Shown in pieces: positions 15,232 to 23,949 of a stretch of DNA of 41,272 bases. Where the stretch lies: the NCBI GenBank assembly GCA_030829985.1, contig JAURNW010000002.1:1-41272 (forward strand). Direction: 5' to 3'. This DNA is from Gammaproteobacteria bacterium. GTDB lineage: Bacteria; Pseudomonadota; Gammaproteobacteria; Eutrophobiales; Eutrophobiaceae. The notes under the pieces are model-generated. The model had not been told where the DNA came from and did no database searches. It saw nothing but the letters and a program-made list of their open reading frames with translations. Position 1 is the first letter of the stretch. Every line of letters begins with the position of its first letter. A program made the translations under genes and the position numbers.

Positions 15232-15744
15232 TTAAGCGTGTGCTGCGAATGGATGTTCAGCTGAACCTTTCTTGCTAACTACTTCTGCAGCTTTAGGCTC
15301 ACGAGCAACAGCACGCTTAACAGATAGCTTGGTTGCTTCATAGTTATAGTCCTGAATTTTCGCATCATCATCTGCTAACCAATGAATAAATACGCCTACA
15401 GAAATAAAGATATCATCCGCTTCGTCAGCAGGAATGGTGCCGTCTTCAACACAATCCATAACAGCCATAGCAACACCACGTTGTGCAGGACCAAACATTT
15501 GAACTGCTTGTTTTGAACCTTTGATGGTAACTTTGTTAAACAGAATGGTATTAGGTTTACAAGCCAGGTTAGGCGCTACAACTGCCAACAAGGTGCTGAA
15601 ACCGTCTTTGTTATTGGTTAATGCATTTGCGAAAGCTGATTCAGCTGCGCTGCCACGTGGACCCATCATTAAGTCAATGTGTGCAACTTCATTGCCATCA
15701 CCTACTAATGCTTCACCAATTAATACTCTATCAATGACTGCCAT
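15232..15744 (-). CDS. fae: formaldehyde-activating enzyme
   Basis: Fae condenses formaldehyde with H4MPT to methylene-H4MPT and is normally very abundant in methylotrophs. The 170-residue product carries the family signature [16 protein letters not shown] with the catalytic His22, [18 protein letters not shown], and the C-terminal YNYEATK and HPFAAHA. I chose the ATG at 15744 because GGAGGAGAT lies at ideal spacing and the product then has normal Fae length. An in-frame ATG at 15795 would add 17 residues ([11 protein letters not shown]...) and also has weak SD-like bases. It is the last gene of the minus cluster but is separated from the CitG-like gene by about 160 bp, so it may have its own promoter. 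Confidence 0.97.
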   Translation of the reverse strand: MAVIDRVLIGEALVGDGNEVAHIDLMMGPRGSAAESAFANALTNNKDGFSTLLAVVAPNLACKPNTILFNKVTIKGSKQAVQMFGPAQRGVAMAVMDCVEDGTIPADEADDIFISVGVFIHWLADDDAKIQDYNYEATKLSVKRAVAREPKAAEVVSKKGSAEHPFAAHA

Positions 15745-15833
15745 TTTTACATCTCCTCCAGTTAAAAAACCAAATAGTTTTCCGAATATTGACATATTAC
15801 ATCCATCCTATTTGTTTATATTTAAAATTAAAC

Positions 15834-15848
15834 AGGGGTCTTTCCCCT
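15834..15848 (-). promoter_or_regulatory. small GC hairpin in the fae leader
   Basis: AGGGG-N5-CCCCT forms a short hairpin between the CitG-like stop and the fae start, followed on the minus strand by a T-rich stretch. It could be a weak terminator for the upstream operon or a 5' stabilising hairpin in the fae mRNA. The sequence cannot decide. Confidence 0.35.
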
Positions 15849-15902
15849 ACCAGTAAAACTGACTAAAAGACTGCTCTTTCTAGCCTGTAATTTTGTAAAT
15901 TC

Positions 15903-16736
15903 TTATTGAGTCATATTATATACCAAGAGACTTGCTGCTGTTAAATCAGCACTGGTTCCTGGATTATAATTTTTTATCTTAAGTTCCTTGTCAAAATCCT
16001 GCAGCAATCCGATGCTTTTTTCGGGGTTTTTATTAAATTCTTTAATTATAGCCCCGCTTTTAATTTTTATTTTGTCAGCTACCTCTCGCCCGTACTTTCT
16101 TTCAACATGAGAGTCAGACATTGTCGACATAAAATTCAGATGGCATGAAACGGTTGACCATTTTACACTATTCCAACGTTTCTCAAAGTCTTTAATCGAA
16201 GTCAATCCAATGTCAAAAATCCCGGCAAAATTATTAGTATATTGCAGTGCAATAGAATCTCTTTCTTTAGCTAATTGCATCGCTGTTATCAGAGAACAAG
16301 TAGGTTTTTGGTTAACATCCTGAGAATCAACATCGCCCAATCCGCCTGGATTTGCCAGACTTATCGCTTCAAAAATTTGATCTGCGTCATTTTGTGTTGA
16401 TGACCTTAAAGTGCTTTCTAGATTTAGTCGCAAATCTCCTGCGCTATTAAACTCTATTTCACCCGCCATAATGATTGGAGCGAAAAGTAATAACATTCCT
16501 AAATTCGTATTACAACCCACTGCTAGTTGAGTTGCTCGGACACTGTCCAGGACACGTTGCCCCAAACCACTCGTTTGTTTACAAAGTAATGGGACGGAAA
16601 CTTCAGCGCTTTTCTGAAAATCTCGAACAGTCATGCCATGACCATCAGCATAGAGACTCACATTCCCCGGCTTAAATGCCTCTAATTCTCCCAGGAAACT
16701 GGACATTGCTGCAGTTTCCAATTGCTGCCTATGCAT
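15903..16736 (-). CDS. CitG/MdcB-like (triphosphoribosyl-dephospho-CoA synthase family) protein of H4MPT clusters
   Basis: This 277-residue all-helical protein is related to CitG. Visible are an early FKPGNVS motif (like KPGLV in CitG), NTNLGMLLLFAP in the middle, NPGGLGDVDSQDV, and NPGTSADLT near the C-terminus. In methylotrophs this family (often called orf5) is restricted to H4MPT islands and is needed for the pathway. It may transfer a ribosyl-phosphate group during cofactor synthesis, but the reaction is not established as far as I know. It lies 3 bp after the RimK-like gene, in the same operon. Confidence 0.75.
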   Translation of the reverse strand: MHRQQLETAAMSSFLGELEAFKPGNVSLYADGHGMTVRDFQKSAEVSVPLLCKQTSGLGQRVLDSVRATQLAVGCNTNLGMLLLFAPIIMAGEIEFNSAGDLRLNLESTLRSSTQNDADQIFEAISLANPGGLGDVDSQDVNQKPTCSLITAMQLAKERDSIALQYTNNFAGIFDIGLTSIKDFEKRWNSVKWSTVSCHLNFMSTMSDSHVERKYGREVADKIKIKSGAIIKEFNKNPEKSIGLLQDFDKELKIKNYNPGTSADLTAASLLVYNMTQ

Positions 16737-16739
16737 TGT

Positions 16740-17669
16740 TCAATTTATTTCTGCGCACACTTTTAAACTGTTGTTTTCAGCAATATGCATAACAAATGAA
16801 TCAATCAAACATGAGGCAATGTTAAAATTAGTAACGCTTTGCAGCCCATACCATGCCGGTATGCTATTAACTTCTATGACATAAAGTTGGCCACTTTTAT
16901 CCAACATGAGATCAACACCTGCATAATCAATATCAAGTACCTTACAAGCAGCTTCTGCCATGCGCGCAATATTCTCATCAGCGACTATAGGCTCACATAT
17001 CGCACCTTGCGCACGATTGGTAATCCATTCCTGTCCTCGCCGTAACATCGCTGCTTTTGCTACGCCATCAACGACCAGGACACGGATATCTGTAAATTCA
17101 TTGTTTTTTCTTTCCACAAACCGTTGTAAATAATAGATTCCGGCAAATTTTTCATCGTGTATTAAACCTGTACTCTTATCCACAAGATGCACACCAATAC
17201 CTTGTGACCCGAACAATGGTTTTAATACAAGTTGATTTCCTTTTAATGTTTCTCTATCAAGTATGGACTGCGCATGCTCATTTGATTCACATATCCATGT
17301 TGCTGGTGTGGGGAGACCAGCCCGGCTCAACAACAGACTGGTAAGCGGCTTATCAACAGTACGTTCTATTGATCTTGGCGTGTTATAAACAGTAACACCC
17401 AGTTCATGCATTGCATGCAGGATATCAAGACGAAATATTACTTGTTCAAGACTACCGCCCGGTACACCTCTGACAAAAATGCCTAAGGGAAGCCCATTAA
17501 ACCCGGGCAATGTTAGTTCCGGTCCTTCTCCATTAATTTCAACGACACAATCTGTCAAAGAAACATAATCACATTCCAGTCCATGTTCATGTAACGCAGC
17601 TATTAACTGCCGTCCATGCCAGCCGGGATCATCAGTAATTATTGCGATTTTTCGTTGTGTCTCGTACAT
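16740..17669 (-). CDS. RimK-like ATP-grasp glutamate ligase
   Basis: This 309-residue ATP-grasp protein of the RimK type has an N-terminal pre-ATP-grasp domain (IAIITDDPGWHGRQL), NTPRSIERTVDKPLT, the ATP loop LVLKPLFGSQGIGV, DIRVLVVDG, and the Mg-binding DYAGVDLM and VIEVNSIPAW segments. RimK relatives add glutamate, often repeatedly. Archaeal MptN/CofF act on H4MPT and F420, and bacterial methylofuran carries a polyglutamate chain, so a role in glutamylating methylofuran or H4MPT is plausible. It lies 6 bp from mch and 3 bp from the CitG-like gene. Family call firm, substrate inferred. Confidence 0.8.
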   Translation of the reverse strand: MYETQRKIAIITDDPGWHGRQLIAALHEHGLECDYVSLTDCVVEINGEGPELTLPGFNGLPLGIFVRGVPGGSLEQVIFRLDILHAMHELGVTVYNTPRSIERTVDKPLTSLLLSRAGLPTPATWICESNEHAQSILDRETLKGNQLVLKPLFGSQGIGVHLVDKSTGLIHDEKFAGIYYLQRFVERKNNEFTDIRVLVVDGVAKAAMLRRGQEWITNRAQGAICEPIVADENIARMAEAACKVLDIDYAGVDLMLDKSGQLYVIEVNSIPAWYGLQSVTNFNIASCLIDSFVMHIAENNSLKVCAEIN

Positions 17670-17675
17670 CGGACT

Positions 17676-18650
17676 TTAGCTAAACGACTTATCCAGCAAA
17701 TCAAGGTCTATACTTCCCGCATGAAATGTATTGCCCGTGGTTAGAGAACTGACCGCTACCCGAGCGGGACTAAATAACATCGGATCAATCTTGTAAAAAT
17801 CATAACCAACATCCTTGAATATTTCGCCAAAGGGCCGACCATAATCATTAGAAGAACTGCTCGGCAACTTCTCTGCCAGATCTTTAGCATCATCGTCACT
17901 GGCTTCAACAAACAAATGAATTTGACCTGCAAATAAAATAGCGTCGTTAGTCCTGCTCATTGCCGTTAAAAAGTCTTTTGATGGCGGACATATCGGCGCA
18001 CTACCTGCCCCATCAATAATATTTTCCAGAGGGAAATGTAATGCGTGTGCCTTATGGAGTGATGTTTCCAGTACCCTGCCAACGACCTGAATAGAACCCG
18101 CCAGGCTTGATGTCGGTGTTAAAATTATCGTAAGTGCAGATGCCGGGATACCGCATTTTTCAGCAATTTTATCTGCTACTTCAACGGGCGGTAATTTATC
18201 GACCTCAACAACGATGAATGCCTTGTCAGCAACATCTCGGTAAGCAAGTTCATCATACAAAGATTCACTACTACCCACAGCACGTGCCGGTCCTGAACCC
18301 AAAGCATTGAATGCGCCTTTACCTTCACCGTGATTTAAACTCCAACCCGCATATTGGCTACCCAGACAAGCTAATACAGGGTTTGTGCTATGCACATCCA
18401 GATGCCAGGACCAATGCCGAAAATTAGTTGAAGCACGTAATTTAACTGTTCCAAGCCCACCCATACAAATTTCAGCAATTAAGCGACCGGCTTCAAGGCC
18501 GCCAGCTACATTTATACCGGCATCAATAATACGACAACCATTACTAAGCTCTGATACTCCCAAACGTAATGAAGTTGCGTTCGTCACCATGTATTCAACT
18601 AATGGTTCAGTAAGTGCGTTAATACTGGGAGATGATATTTGTTTATTCAC
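17676..18650 (-). CDS. mch: methenyl-H4MPT cyclohydrolase
   Basis: Mch hydrolyses methenyl-H4MPT to 5-formyl-H4MPT in the cytoplasm. The 324-residue product shows the family pattern: [52 protein letters not shown], the conserved [16 protein letters not shown], and GRPFGEIF near the end. Length matches archaeal and bacterial Mch (about 320). It lies between the RimK-like gene (6 bp) and an ATP-grasp gene (35 bp), in one operon with mtdB and the beta-RFAP synthase gene. Confidence 0.95.
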   Translation of the reverse strand: MNKQISSPSINALTEPLVEYMVTNATSLRLGVSELSNGCRIIDAGINVAGGLEAGRLIAEICMGGLGTVKLRASTNFRHWSWHLDVHSTNPVLACLGSQYAGWSLNHGEGKGAFNALGSGPARAVGSSESLYDELAYRDVADKAFIVVEVDKLPPVEVADKIAEKCGIPASALTIILTPTSSLAGSIQVVGRVLETSLHKAHALHFPLENIIDGAGSAPICPPSKDFLTAMSRTNDAILFAGQIHLFVEASDDDAKDLAEKLPSSSSNDYGRPFGEIFKDVGYDFYKIDPMLFSPARVAVSSLTTGNTFHAGSIDLDLLDKSFS

Positions 18651-18685
18651 AATTCTTCCTCTTTTCTATAATTGACATTAATGAC

Positions 18686-19810
18686 TCAAGCAGCATGCTG
18701 TTGAGCCATTAGCATCGTTTCAATATGGTTTAATTTATTCTCTAAATCAGCTTTCACTTTAACTATCGAATCTGCTTCTGCATGGATGCTACAAACAGGA
18801 TATTTTGCTTTGATGACAGTAGCAAAGCATGGTTTATCTTTAACCCATGACGGCCAAACTATAGTCTCGTCAATTCGAACCTCATGTTTTGCATAAAAAA
18901 TAACATACCCTTTAGCCGTATCAGCTTGTCGGTATTTGTAATCGATCTTCCTTCCCTCAAAACAGCCAATATGCAAATCAAACAAAGAGACTTGCTGTTC
19001 GTATAAATCAAATGAAGATGGCGGCCGAGGATTAATTTCAAGCACGTAAATTTCGCCCGTATCATCGACAATATAATCAATCCCACAAAGACCAAGCAAT
19101 CGAGTCTGCGAAGTTATTTTGTTGACTATTTCTTCTATACGTTGTTTTTCCTTATTTTCAACAGACAGTCTACTTATAACTCCTTTATACAAAAAGGGCA
19201 TTTCTGCAAATTGATCAGATTGTAATTGTTCGTTATAACCGACTATCTTTGCATGTGTCTTCATGGCAAGAAAAACTGCACTTGATGTAGTGCCAGAAAT
19301 ATATTTTTGATAGTAACTGTCAGGCACAGGGTCAGCCTTGACCTGAGAGGCCCATTGCACATGCGCGCCACCCGTAGCAGCAGACTGTTTTATCAACCAG
19401 TCTTTAATTGCGGTTGGTCTTGTAGATGAAATATCTGGTGTAGTTATTGATGCTTTACTTAACAAATTATACAAGCTACCCGGGTCTTTCAGAGTATCAA
19501 TCGTAGATTTACTATTACTCAGAACGGGAGCAATGTCGGCGAGCTTATCAATTAATTCGGTTCTTTTTTCAAATCCGGCACCAAGCACCAGTACCATATC
19601 CGAGAGACATGAACCCAACGTACTTACTTTATCAAGTAATACTGACTCATCAAAAGCATCATCGAGAAAATCAACTTGATGCGTAGAGTTAGAAACCAAT
19701 TTTGTATCTTCATCAGCAAAACAATCTATTACATGAACACGGTAAGCTGCCCGATGTGCTGAAGCAGCTAAAGACCTTCCGCAATGTGCGATGACGACAT
19801 AATCAGTCAT
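18686..19810 (-). CDS. ATP-grasp protein of the H4MPT island
   Basis: This 374-residue ATP-grasp protein has an N-terminal Rossmann-like domain (YVVIAHCGRSLAASAHRAAY), a central segment GGAHVQW before the ATP lid, and GIDYIVDDTGEIYVLEINPRPPSS, giving the metal-binding Glu/Asn and the NPRP motif. It resembles the uncharacterised ATP-grasp protein (orf17 type) conserved in methylotroph H4MPT clusters and in methanogens. A ligase step in H4MPT or methylofuran synthesis is likely; the substrate is unknown. It lies between mtdB (58 bp) and mch (35 bp), in the same direction. Confidence 0.75.
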   Translation of the reverse strand: MTDYVVIAHCGRSLAASAHRAAYRVHVIDCFADEDTKLVSNSTHQVDFLDDAFDESVLLDKVSTLGSCLSDMVLVLGAGFEKRTELIDKLADIAPVLSNSKSTIDTLKDPGSLYNLLSKASITTPDISSTRPTAIKDWLIKQSAATGGAHVQWASQVKADPVPDSYYQKYISGTTSSAVFLAMKTHAKIVGYNEQLQSDQFAEMPFLYKGVISRLSVENKEKQRIEEIVNKITSQTRLLGLCGIDYIVDDTGEIYVLEINPRPPSSFDLYEQQVSLFDLHIGCFEGRKIDYKYRQADTAKGYVIFYAKHEVRIDETIVWPSWVKDKPCFATVIKAKYPVCSIHAEADSIVKVKADLENKLNHIETMLMAQQHAA

Positions 19811-19868
19811 CTAGCAAACCCCTGTCCAGAGATACCCCCGGACATGGATCTGTTGCATATCACTGAAA

Positions 19869-20777
19869 TTAAAGTTTGCTGACAATTTCCCTGGCAACAT
19901 CAAATGCTCTTTCATGATCCAGATACAATGGCTTATCTGTATTTTTCATCATTTCAAACATTTTAAAATGTATTTTGTACTTCACGTCACCAATAGCCAA
20001 TGCGCCAAGCCCAACTGCTTTTTGTGGTGTATTTGCTATTTCGACACCCATGTCATGTACATCAACGCCCTCTATACCGACTGGTGGCACCGCATTAACA
20101 TCAGCCGCAACTAACAGGTTGGTGGCTTGCTCTAACTGTTTCTTTGATAGTGCTTGTATCCCTGCCTTGGCTGCACCGATAACAATATTTGTTTCTGGAA
20201 AATACTCCATTAACTTATCATCGGTACTGCTATCAGCTCCTAACATTTTCACGCCGAATCGGGAGTTATATTCCGAAGCATATTCAGTCGCGACCTTAGC
20301 GCCCCTGCGGCTGGTGAGGTAAACTGTAGCACCACAATTAGCTGCTAATATGCCAGCACAGACACCGACAGGACCCGTACCACCAATAATATCAATTCGT
20401 TTTCCATCAAGTGATTCGCCCGTTTTTTTCTTTAACTGGACTTCTACACAAGCCATCAGGGCTGCAGCGGTTGTTATTGCGCCACTGGGATCAGCAAACA
20501 CAGAAACTTCAAAAGGAGGAACCATTGCCGTTTTGGCCCGATTAAGCATATCGATAGCCAGTCCAAATTCCCTGCCGCCAATAAATATTCCAGTTCGTTT
20601 AACACCCTTTTTGCCACGCGAAAAAATCGTGTCCTGAGTCAAGGCATAAATATCATCCAGCGTAACTTCAGAATATGGGATAACACCATCGAATTCTGCT
20701 TCATAGGCCATATTGACATCAAATGGACTAACATTTTTCGTAGGGTTGAACATATGTAGTAAATAAGGGTCTTTCAT
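19869..20777 (-). CDS. mtdB: NAD(P)-dependent methylene-H4MPT dehydrogenase
   Basis: MtdB oxidises methylene-H4MPT to methenyl-H4MPT with NAD or NADP. The 302-residue protein matches the MtdB family: LHMFNPTKNVSPFDVNMA, EVTLDDIYALTQDTIFSRG, RTGIFIGGREF, the dinucleotide loop IIGGTGPVGV at about 130, LLVAADVNAVPPVGI and GLGALAIGDVKYK. It belongs with MtdB rather than with the NADP-specific MtdA, whose N-terminus differs. It lies 22 bp after the beta-RFAP synthase gene. Confidence 0.94.
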   Translation of the reverse strand: MKDPYLLHMFNPTKNVSPFDVNMAYEAEFDGVIPYSEVTLDDIYALTQDTIFSRGKKGVKRTGIFIGGREFGLAIDMLNRAKTAMVPPFEVSVFADPSGAITTAAALMACVEVQLKKKTGESLDGKRIDIIGGTGPVGVCAGILAANCGATVYLTSRRGAKVATEYASEYNSRFGVKMLGADSSTDDKLMEYFPETNIVIGAAKAGIQALSKKQLEQATNLLVAADVNAVPPVGIEGVDVHDMGVEIANTPQKAVGLGALAIGDVKYKIHFKMFEMMKNTDKPLYLDHERAFDVAREIVSKL

Positions 20778-20799
20778 TTCTTATTATTCCTGCTTTAAG

Positions 20800-21828
20800 T
20801 TATAAGTTCGTTACTTTTAAATTTTCGTTTTGTACTGACAGATTAATGTCCCTTGATTCTATAAGTGCTTTTTCATTACGTGCCTTACTCATTACAAATC
20901 GCAATCTTGATTCAGATTGCCATTGTTCACGTGTTTTTTTCAATGCCTGAAAAGCTAATGTCTCGTCCGGAAAAAAAGCAAAACCCGTAGGCCCCCAGGA
21001 GCTTTGACCAACACCAGTAGCACCGGCATTTTTCAAATTATCAAGAATGGGCTTCATAAAAGGTGAAGTGTAACGACCACCTTGGGCATCCGCAAAATAA
21101 TCACCAACAATGTTTTGTATTTGTGTTATTGCTTGACCAAAGCGATCACAATCTTTTTCCATGATTGCGGGTAAAACCTGCATTAAAGTTAATCGGGACA
21201 GCACTCCCGACATATTCTCATCCATTGGCGGCAACGTATTAAATGCGCGGCGTTCGGGAACACCATTAATGCCTTCAGTCTGATCATCAAATATCAGAAC
21301 AATACGCCAATTTTCCGGAAACGCCATATGACTTATTACGGGCGGGACTTCGGTATTATCCCCGCGACCACCATCTACAATAAAACCGCCACGCATAAAA
21401 GTTCCGATACCAATTCCTGATCTGGCCCCTCGGTGTAATATTGCAGCAAGTCGACCGGGATTTTGCTCGGATAAATCGTATAATTTCGCAATAGCTGTCG
21501 CAACGGCTAGTGATAATTGTGTGCCAGAACCCAAACCTGAGTGCTCGGGAATAGCCGACTTGATCGACATTTTAACGCCACCACTGATACCAAAATGTGA
21601 CAATATTTGCTCTGCATAATCCTCAGCGCGTTTTGACGAAAGTCCAGTAACGTTTATATCATCAGCATATTCAGTAGTAAGTACAGTTTCGACATCCGTA
21701 ATGGAGAGCCCCAGACTACCAAATTTTCTTTCTAATCCACCATGTAGGTCCAGAAACCCCAGGTGTAACCTTGCTGACGCACGGACACTGATCTGCTTTG
21801 ATTTGCTTTTTAATTGATTATTATTCAT
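20800..21828 (-). CDS. beta-ribofuranosylaminobenzene 5'-phosphate synthase
   Basis: This enzyme condenses pABA with phosphoribosyl diphosphate and releases CO2, the first committed step of H4MPT synthesis. The protein has the GHMP-kinase-like fold: RLHLGFLDLHG at the N-terminus, IPEHSGLGSGTQLSLAVA as the phosphate loop, GARSGIGIGTFMRGGFIVDGG, and a C-terminal GQSSWGPTGFAF. I chose the ATG at 21828 (MNNNQLK..., 342 residues). The longer frame from 22044 would add 72 residues with no family similarity and would run through the divergent promoter and into the gene at 21995. It heads the minus operon with mtdB, the ATP-grasp gene, mch, the RimK-like gene and the CitG-like gene. Confidence 0.9.
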   Translation of the reverse strand: MNNNQLKSKSKQISVRASARLHLGFLDLHGGLERKFGSLGLSITDVETVLTTEYADDINVTGLSSKRAEDYAEQILSHFGISGGVKMSIKSAIPEHSGLGSGTQLSLAVATAIAKLYDLSEQNPGRLAAILHRGARSGIGIGTFMRGGFIVDGGRGDNTEVPPVISHMAFPENWRIVLIFDDQTEGINGVPERRAFNTLPPMDENMSGVLSRLTLMQVLPAIMEKDCDRFGQAITQIQNIVGDYFADAQGGRYTSPFMKPILDNLKNAGATGVGQSSWGPTGFAFFPDETLAFQALKKTREQWQSESRLRFVMSKARNEKALIESRDINLSVQNENLKVTNL

Positions 21829-21935
21829 TTTCTTAATGGAGCATTGATTGAAACATGTAAAACACCTTATTGTACTGTATGTTACAGCTCTGAGATAGCA
21901 TTCTGCATAAGATATGGATTTAATCACATATCTGT

Positions 21936-21965
21936 TTGTCCTTGGTATTAAGACAGGATTATAAT
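21936..21965 (+). promoter_or_regulatory. predicted promoter of the fwd/fhc-1 operon
   Basis: TTGTCC (21936-21941) and a perfect TATAAT (21960-21965) are separated by 18 bp. They lie 29 bp before the GTG start of fwdD, with AGGAG between. The divergent beta-RFAP synthase gene starts 108 bp to the left, so this region controls both operons. Confidence 0.6.
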
Positions 21966-21994
21966 CGGTATCGAACATCATCAGGAGAAGACAA

Positions 21995-22342
21995 GTGTCA
22001 GAAAAAATGATCCTCATTCCAGGCCGTTCCAGTAAACAAGGCACTTCTCTAAATCAAGGCAAACTGAAGGATGAATACAAACAAGTCACCACCACCCTTG
22101 AGATGAACAGCGACGACATGAAAAAAAGAGGGTTGATAGATGGCGATGAAGTCCGTTTAAGCAATGAAACGGGTGAAACCATTGTACGTTGTCTAGGTGT
22201 AAAACCCGAAGATCTGCCGCCAGGCATGCTGTTTATTCCTTATGGACCACCCTCAAGTCAGCTCATGGCAAGTGATACGGCTGGTTGTGGCATGCCCTTA
22301 TCTAAACATATGGAAGTTGAAATTGAGAAAATTTCAACTTAA
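21995..22342 (+). CDS. fwdD: formylmethanofuran dehydrogenase subunit D-like (molybdopterin dinucleotide-binding)
   Basis: This 115-residue protein matches the FwdD/FmdD subunit of archaeal formylmethanofuran dehydrogenase. It has NSDDMKKRGLIDGDEVRLSNETG, as in the double-psi barrel that binds molybdopterin dinucleotide, then PPGMLFIPYGPPSSQL and a C-terminal DTAGCGMP, close to the archaeal GP.AN...T.GTGMP pattern. The GTG start at 21995 is supported by AGGAG at good spacing. It is directly followed (39 bp) by an FwdB-like catalytic subunit. The hydrolytic bacterial Fhc complex has no such subunit, so its presence suggests that pterin and metal are really bound here. Confidence 0.85.
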   Translation: MSEKMILIPGRSSKQGTSLNQGKLKDEYKQVTTTLEMNSDDMKKRGLIDGDEVRLSNETGETIVRCLGVKPEDLPPGMLFIPYGPPSSQLMASDTAGCGMPLSKHMEVEIEKIST

Positions 22343-22381
22343 CCGCATACTACCCATTCTGGCTTATGCTGAGGTGCTTCT

Positions 22382-23740
22382 ATGAGTGAAAATATCAAGA
22401 TCGTAGAGAACGCAACATGCACATTCTGTGGCTGTGTCTGTGATGACATGATCCTTCATGTCGACATGGATGAAAAACGTATTACTAAAGCAAAAAATGC
22501 TTGTGTATTGGGCCGAGCCTGGTTCGCAGAACACACTATTGAAGACACCCCGGCGGCCATGATCGATGGTAAAGCAGTCTCAATCGAAGAAGCCATTGAA
22601 GAAGCGGCGCAAACACTGTCAAATGCAAAATTCCCTATTACTTATGGTCTAAGTGACACCACCTGTGAAGCACAACGCCAGGCCGTCGCCATCAGCGATA
22701 TGATTAAAGGCAATATTGATACCACGACCTCTGTTTGTCATGGACCGTCAGGTCTTGCCTTTCAAGGCGTTGGAGAGAGCACCAGCACCTTGGGTGAGGT
22801 TAAAAACCGGGCAGATCTCGTAATCTATTGGGGTGGCAACCCTGCTGAGTCTCATCCTCGACACTTTGGACGTTATGCTGTTACACCAAAAGGCATGTTC
22901 ACCCCGGGCGGTAAGAAAGACAGGACTATTGTATTAGTAGATGTACGCAAGACAAAAAGCTCACCCGTTGCAGACATATTGATCAGACCTAAACCAGGTA
23001 AAGACTTTGAAGTTTTATGGGCATTGCGCGCCTTGGTTAAAGGTAAAAAATTATCGCCAGATATTGAAGCAAGAACGGGGGTTCCTTTAGAAACTCTGCA
23101 GGATCTTACTGAACGCATGAAAAATTGCCGTTTTGGAGTACTATTTTTTGGCATGGGGTTAACCATGACGCGTGGTCGTCATTTTAATTCCGGCGCCCTG
23201 CTCGCTTTGGCTACTGATTTAAACGAATTCACACATTTTGTCGCTAAACCCGTGCGCGGTCACGGCAATGTCACTGGCGCTGACAATGTCGTCTCCTGGC
23301 AGACAGGGTACCCATTTGGTGTTAATTTCAGTCGTGGTTATCCACGTTTTAATCCAGGCGAATTCACAACTGTTGACACTCTGTCCAATGCTGACGCTGA
23401 CGCGGCATTGATTATTGCCAGTGACCCGGCGTCAAACTTTCCCAAGAAGGCAATTGCACATTTAAAAAGTATCCCGGCGGTAGTACTGGATACTAAATGC
23501 ACTGAAACCAGTAAAGATGCTCATGTCGCATTTCGCACATCAACTTATGGCATCAACACTTCCGGGACGGTGTATAGAATGGATGATGTACCAATAACCT
23601 TAAGACCCGCATTTGAATCACCCTTTCCGGATGATTACACTATTTTGACGGGCATAAGAAAACGAGTGAATGAATTAATGCTGGCGAAACACTATGCATC
23701 AGGAGCCAGCGGTCAAGCTAAAGTGGCAGCGCCTATCTAA
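22382..23740 (+). CDS. fwdB: formylmethanofuran dehydrogenase subunit B-like, with an intact metal site
   Basis: This 452-residue FwdB/FhcB family protein binds [4Fe-4S] through Cys13, Cys16, Cys20 and Cys41 (CTFCGCVC...NAC). It keeps Cys119-His120 in TSVCHGPSG, the Mo/W ligand and proton-relay pair of archaeal FwdB and formate dehydrogenases. It also keeps Arg292 in PVRGHGNVTG, which parallels PLRGQNNVQG in the formate dehydrogenase of this same window. In known methylotrophs the FhcB protein has lost redox function and serves only as a scaffold, so this copy is unusual. It is encoded with an FwdD-like subunit and upstream of fhcA, fhcD, fhcC, ferredoxin and ferredoxin reductase. I infer oxidation of the bound formate to CO2 (or the reverse). 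The fhcA start is 209 bp further on. Confidence 0.9.
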   Translation: MSENIKIVENATCTFCGCVCDDMILHVDMDEKRITKAKNACVLGRAWFAEHTIEDTPAAMIDGKAVSIEEAIEEAAQTLSNAKFPITYGLSDTTCEAQRQAVAISDMIKGNIDTTTSVCHGPSGLAFQGVGESTSTLGEVKNRADLVIYWGGNPAESHPRHFGRYAVTPKGMFTPGGKKDRTIVLVDVRKTKSSPVADILIRPKPGKDFEVLWALRALVKGKKLSPDIEARTGVPLETLQDLTERMKNCRFGVLFFGMGLTMTRGRHFNSGALLALATDLNEFTHFVAKPVRGHGNVTGADNVVSWQTGYPFGVNFSRGYPRFNPGEFTTVDTLSNADADAALIIASDPASNFPKKAIAHLKSIPAVVLDTKCTETSKDAHVAFRTSTYGINTSGTVYRMDDVPITLRPAFESPFPDDYTILTGIRKRVNELMLAKHYASGASGQAKVAAPI

Positions 23741-23887
23741 AAGATCGCGAAGAGACTTTAACTTTAGCAATGCATAAACTATAGTATTTTGCAGTATAAG
23801 TTTTTATTAGAAATAATTGAGACCATTTACGAGAAAATAAATAGTAATCAAAAAGAAATTCATTAGTGTTTTTTTGATTAAAGATTA

Positions 23888-23899
23888 GCAGTTAACTGC
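23888..23899. promoter_or_regulatory. 12-bp palindrome before fhcA copy 1
   Basis: GCAGTTAACTGC is a perfect palindrome 50 bp before fhcA-1, in the only sizeable gap (23741-23949, about 209 bp, AT-rich, no ORF) inside this operon. It may be a regulator site or part of an internal promoter. I cannot name a binding protein. Confidence 0.35.
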
Positions 23900-23949
23900 C
23901 GTCGTAAAATTACTCATTAAAATATAACAACAATATTTAGGGGTATGTG

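Noticed and set aside
21829-22044. N-terminal 72-codon extension of the beta-RFAP synthase gene
   Set aside because: It has no family similarity, overlaps the divergent promoter and the start of fwdD, and the family begins soon after the Met at 21828.
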